DNA of 64,000 nt from NCBI GenBank assembly GCA_963803875.1, contig CAWDOA010000006.1, positions 186,001 to 250,000 of the forward strand, read 5' to 3'. Below are positions 61,350 through 64,000 of the stretch, piece after piece. Made by a program: the position numbers and the translations under genes. This DNA is from JABDIY01 sp963803875. Lineage in GTDB: Bacteria > Actinomycetota > Acidimicrobiia > Acidimicrobiales > SZUA-35. The first letter of the stretch is position 1; each line of letters begins with the position of its first letter. A model generated the notes under the pieces. That model was not told where the DNA came from and did no database searches. It was given only the letters and a program-made list of their open reading frames with translations.

Positions 61350-62382
61350 CAGGTGTCGTGCGCACCGGCCATGTCAGGCCGCTGCTGTTTCTTGGCTACC
61401 GGGGTTCGCGGCGACGGCTCGTGTTCGAGCGAGGCCGTAGCCGACTGCGAGCGCGATGGCGACCCGGAGAACCCTGCGATCGCCAGGCTCACCGATTCGT
61501 TGGCCACGCCGGTGGTTGCGTAATCGGCGAAGACACTGCTGTCGAGCAGGTGATCCTCGGCTTGGTCGGCGAAACCTTTGTCTTCGGCGACGGTTTCCAG
61601 TCCGTCGGGACTGTCGACAGCAAACTGGCTCACCACCGTGGCCATCACGATGGCGGCGAGAATTCCGCCGGCTACGAACGTTCGCATCGGCACGGGCGTG
61701 CGGTCGACAAGGATCGACCGGTCGAGATCGGCAACTCCGAACACGAGATCGGGTCGGGATGCGAGGACGGCACCGATTGCGAGTGCGGTTATCAGTCCCT
61801 CGCCGATACCGATCAGCAGATGCACACCCACCATCGCGGTGAACACGTTGTCGAAGTCGATCGGTGCGGTGGCGCCGAAGAGCCACTCGACACTGAACGC
61901 CATTGCCGAGAGAACGACCGAAGCTGCCGCCGCAAGCCCTGCTGCTCCGATGATTCCGCCGACGTTTCTCGGCATCAAACGGCGGGCCAACAGGAAGACG
62001 GCGTAGCCGCCGAAGGAGGTGACGATCGCCATGTTCAGCACGTTGTAACCAAGTGCGCTCAATCCACCATCGGCAAACAGGAGAGCCTGTACGACCACAA
62101 CGATGGTCACGACCACGGCCCCGGTTGCGGGACCGAGAAGTATCGCCGCCAGCGCTCCACCCAATAGGTGACCGGTGGTTCCCGACGCCACGGGGAAGTT
62201 GAACATCTGGGCGGCGAAGATGAACGCGGCCGCGATACCCGCCAGTGGCACCTGTTTGTCCTTCAGTTGCGCTGACCGCTTTGGCGCAGGGCGAATCCGA
62301 CGACGACAACAGAGATGAAGGCAGTGGCGAACGCCACCGGAGCCGACAGGAAGCCGTCGGGGGCATGCAGAGCGAAGAACAT
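61346..62382 (-). CDS. cbiM: ECF transporter substrate-binding component (CbiM/NikM-like with CbiN-like tail), one frameshift
   Basis: The N-terminus (MFFALHAPDGFLSAPVAFATAF) holds the metal-binding His and DGF segment and starts at 62382 after AGGAG. Near 62268 a one-base loss separates it from the main part (PLAGIAAAFIFAAQMFNFPVASGTTGHLLGG, then AMVGVHLLIGIGEGLITALAI). A C-terminal CbiN/PDGL-like domain follows (DSPDGLETVAEDKGF). The complex imports Co2+ or Ni2+. The Nur-like box upstream favours nickel. It is the first gene of the operon with cbiQ and cbiO. Confidence 0.87.
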
Positions 62383-62437
62383 GGGGGTCTTTCTCCTGGA
62401 GAGCTACACCGTGAGCCTATTAGCGTGAAAAGGTTTG

Positions 62438-62454
62438 TTGCAAACCGTTCGCAA
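62438..62454. promoter_or_regulatory. Nur-like FUR-family box upstream of the metal ECF operon
   Basis: TTGCAA-ACCGT-TCGCAA matches the TTGCAA-N5-TTGCAA box I recall for the actinobacterial nickel regulator Nur, with one mismatch. Read as a 17-base palindrome (TTGCAAAC, C, GTTCGCAA) it has one mismatched pair. It lies 56 bases before the cbiM start, in the roughly 180-base region before that operon. Confidence 0.6.
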
Positions 62455-62563
62455 AAAGGTTTCCTCTACGGGGAATACCTACGACGTGCTGGCGGACCGT
62501 CGGCGGGTGGGCAGATCGATCGCTCCGGCCAACTAGGGCCAGCAACGGCATTTCGGGGTTGTG

Positions 62564-62839
62564 CTAGTAGCGGATCTCGAATGCGGCGTCGCCCTGGGTC
62601 GGTTCGGTGTGGTCCTCCACGCCGGTGACTATTGCGTGGTGTGGCCCCTGGTGACACCACTCAACAAGTTGCTGCACTGCGTGCCCATCTCCCTCGACAG
62701 CGACCTCTACGGTGCCGTCCTCCAGGTTCCTGACCCACCCGGTGACGCCCAGCTTCTGTGCCTGTATTTGGCATGACCAACGAAACCCAACTCCGTGCAC
62801 TCGCCCCCTCACGATCAAGTGTCGCCTGCTCGAAGCCAT
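62564..62839 (-). CDS. acyP: Acylphosphatase
   Basis: The protein has 91 residues from Met at 62839 (MASSRRHL). An upstream GTG at 62857 is possible. The acylphosphatase signature is complete: LIVRGRVHGVGFRWSCQIQAQKLGVTGWVRNLEDGTVEV, with the catalytic Arg in VGFR and Asn in VRNL. It hydrolyses acyl phosphates. It sits between the ECF operon's leader and the aldehyde dehydrogenase gene, both on the same strand. Confidence 0.93.
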   Translation of the reverse strand: MASSRRHLIVRGRVHGVGFRWSCQIQAQKLGVTGWVRNLEDGTVEVAVEGDGHAVQQLVEWCHQGPHHAIVTGVEDHTEPTQGDAAFEIRY

Positions 62840-62887
62840 CTTCTGAGTCTGCCTCACCCTTCTGATCCGGTCCAGGGGTTGGCCCCG

Positions 62888-64000
62888 TCAGTCACCGGCG
62901 ACCGCAACGGTTTTCACATTGACGAACGCGTGTATCCCCATTTCCGACAGTTCTCGTCCATAGCCAGAGATTCCTACACCGCCGAAAGGAAGTCGAGGGT
63001 CGGACGCGACTCCGGTGTTCACGAAACATGATCCGGTGACGATCTGTTCCGCTGCAATTCGGCGGCCCCGGTCGGTGTCGGTTGTGAAGACCGCACCGCC
63101 GAGACCGAACTGGGTGTTGTTGGCCAGTTCGATGGCGTGGGTTTCGTCGTCGGCCTTGATGATCGCCGCCACCGGACCGAACAGCTCCTCGTCGAAGGCC
63201 GGCATCCCCGGTCCGACGTTTTCCAGTGCGGTAACCGGATAGAAGGCGCCATCGCCTTCGGGAACCTCACCGCCGAGAACCAGCGTGGCTCCTGCTTCGA
63301 TCGAATCCAAGACCTGCTGATGGAGCTCATCTCGCAGATCGACTCGAGCTTGAGGACCGAGGTCGGAGTCTTCCGATGTCGGGTCGCCGACGCGATACGA
63401 AGCCAGCTCGTCTATGAAACGAGGCACGAACTCGTTGTAGACGCCAGCGGTCACGATGAAGCGTTTCGCAGCGATACAGCTTTGCCCGGAGTTGAGTAGC
63501 CGGGCCTTGGCACAGCGGGCAACCGCGGTCTCGACGTCTGCATCGTCGAGCACCACGTAGGCATCACTGCCGCCCAGTTCGAGCACCGACGGTTTGAGAT
63601 TCTGTCCAGCGGCACGACCAACCGAACGTCCGGCCAACTCCGATCCGGTGAGGGTGACAGCTGCTATCCGGGGGTCGGCGATGATTGCCTCCACCCGATC
63701 CGAACCGATGAGAAGGGTTCGGAACAGACCTTCATCCAGACCTGCTTCTCGAAACACCGATTCGATCGCCAGGGCGCATCCCGACACGTTCGAAGCGTGC
63801 TTGAGCATTCCAGCATTGCCCGCCATCAGGGTTGGCGCCGCGAAGCGGAGAACCTGCCAGAACGGGAAATTCCACGGCATCACCGCCAGGATCACCCCCA
63901 GCGGCCGGTACACCGTCCAGGCGCCGCTGTGGCTGCTGTCACGGGGAACATCGGCAAGAAACTTCTCGGCGTTCGTGGCGTAGTACTCGCAGACCCAGGC
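62888..64000 (-). CDS. Aldehyde dehydrogenase (succinate-semialdehyde type), 5' end beyond window
   Basis: The frame stays open to the window edge. An earlier part reads WVCEYYATNAEKFLADVP, followed by YRPLGVILAVMPWNFPFWQVLRFAAPTLMAGN. The catalytic Glu is in LELGGSDAYVVL, the Cys in NSGQSCIAAKRFIV and the C-terminal signature in PFGGVGISGYGRELSEMGIHAFVNVK. This pattern is closest to NAD(P)-dependent succinate-semialdehyde dehydrogenases of the YneI type. The first roughly 90 residues are missing from the window. Confidence 0.92.
   Translation of the reverse strand, partial: AWVCEYYATNAEKFLADVPRDSSHSGAWTVYRPLGVILAVMPWNFPFWQVLRFAAPTLMAGNAGMLKHASNVSGCALAIESVFREAGLDEGLFRTLLIGSDRVEAIIADPRIAAVTLTGSELAGRSVGRAAGQNLKPSVLELGGSDAYVVLDDADVETAVARCAKARLLNSGQSCIAAKRFIVTAGVYNEFVPRFIDELASYRVGDPTSEDSDLGPQARVDLRDELHQQVLDSIEAGATLVLGGEVPEGDGAFYPVTALENVGPGMPAFDEELFGPVAAIIKADDETHAIELANNTQFGLGGAVFTTDTDRGRRIAAEQIVTGSCFVNTGVASDPRLPFGGVGISGYGRELSEMGIHAFVNVKTVAVAGD

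Noticed and set aside
62255..62275. In-frame TGA near the N-terminus of cbiM, considered as another Sec codon
   Set aside because: The family continues in a different frame after it, and no Cys is conserved at this place. It is a one-base frameshift.

Overview
This is a GC-rich, gene-dense bacterial chromosome segment. The mix of genes points to an actinobacterium, most likely of the class Acidimicrobiia: a DUF222/13E12-type HNH gene, a class F sortase, a stand-alone LigD-type NHEJ polymerase, CHAD/CYTH proteins, short or absent leaders, and many ATGA overlaps. This is inferred from gene content alone. There are no rRNA or tRNA genes, CRISPR arrays, prophages or insertion sequences that I could support.

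Layout. 0-6.5 kb: small membrane protein, PIG-L deacetylase, CorA, haloacid dehalogenase, copper-binding four-helix protein and a membrane GAF-GGDEF-EAL c-di-GMP protein. 6.8-10.2 kb: subtilase with a TWSG pentapeptide tail, a winged-helix/zinc-finger-like protein running antisense into that tail, and a broken HNH gene. 10.4-14.3 kb: two tiny membrane proteins, then an operon of a peroxiredoxin-like protein with an in-frame TGA, an alpha/beta hydrolase and a PEP-utilising enzyme. 14.5-34.7 kb: MerE-like protein, DUF4397 cell-wall protein with its sortase, MscS, CBS proteins, LigD polymerase, orphan ABC ATPase, CHAD-CYTH, pcm, esterase, ABC-2 exporter, class V aminotransferase, pirin. 34.9-40.8 kb: GerW/DUF4389 pair, CDGSH protein, small stress proteins, YwiC-like protein, rhodanese lipoprotein and a GntR regulator. 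40.9-45.1 kb: a persulfide/sulfide detoxification locus (CsoR-like repressor, SulP, rhodanese, CstB-like persulfide dioxygenase) with two matching palindromic operators. 45.2-54.8 kb: MFS exporter, CYTH-like protein, PhoU-NptA, amidohydrolase, family A DNA polymerase, Rieske-glutamate synthase, cold shock protein. 55-57.8 kb: GntR regulator, palindrome and trpBA. 58-64 kb: a second TGA-interrupted redox protein, dienelactone hydrolase, CbiMQO metal-ECF transporter with a Nur-like box, acylphosphatase and a partial aldehyde dehydrogenase.

Main result. Two unrelated thioredoxin-fold genes, 47 kb apart (TGA at 11026-11028 and 58407-58409), each carry an in-frame TGA exactly where the family has its redox-active cysteine. 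Each is followed at 20-25 nt by a compact hairpin whose loop has G in the second position. The simplest reading is that both are selenoproteins and that the organism decodes selenocysteine. No sel genes lie in this window.

Caveat. About a dozen single-base indels interrupt otherwise conserved genes (HNH, PEP-utilising enzyme, ABC permease, CDGSH, DUF4386, YwiC, glutamate synthase, cbiM). This suggests residual sequencing error, so broken genes here should not be called pseudogenes without read support.
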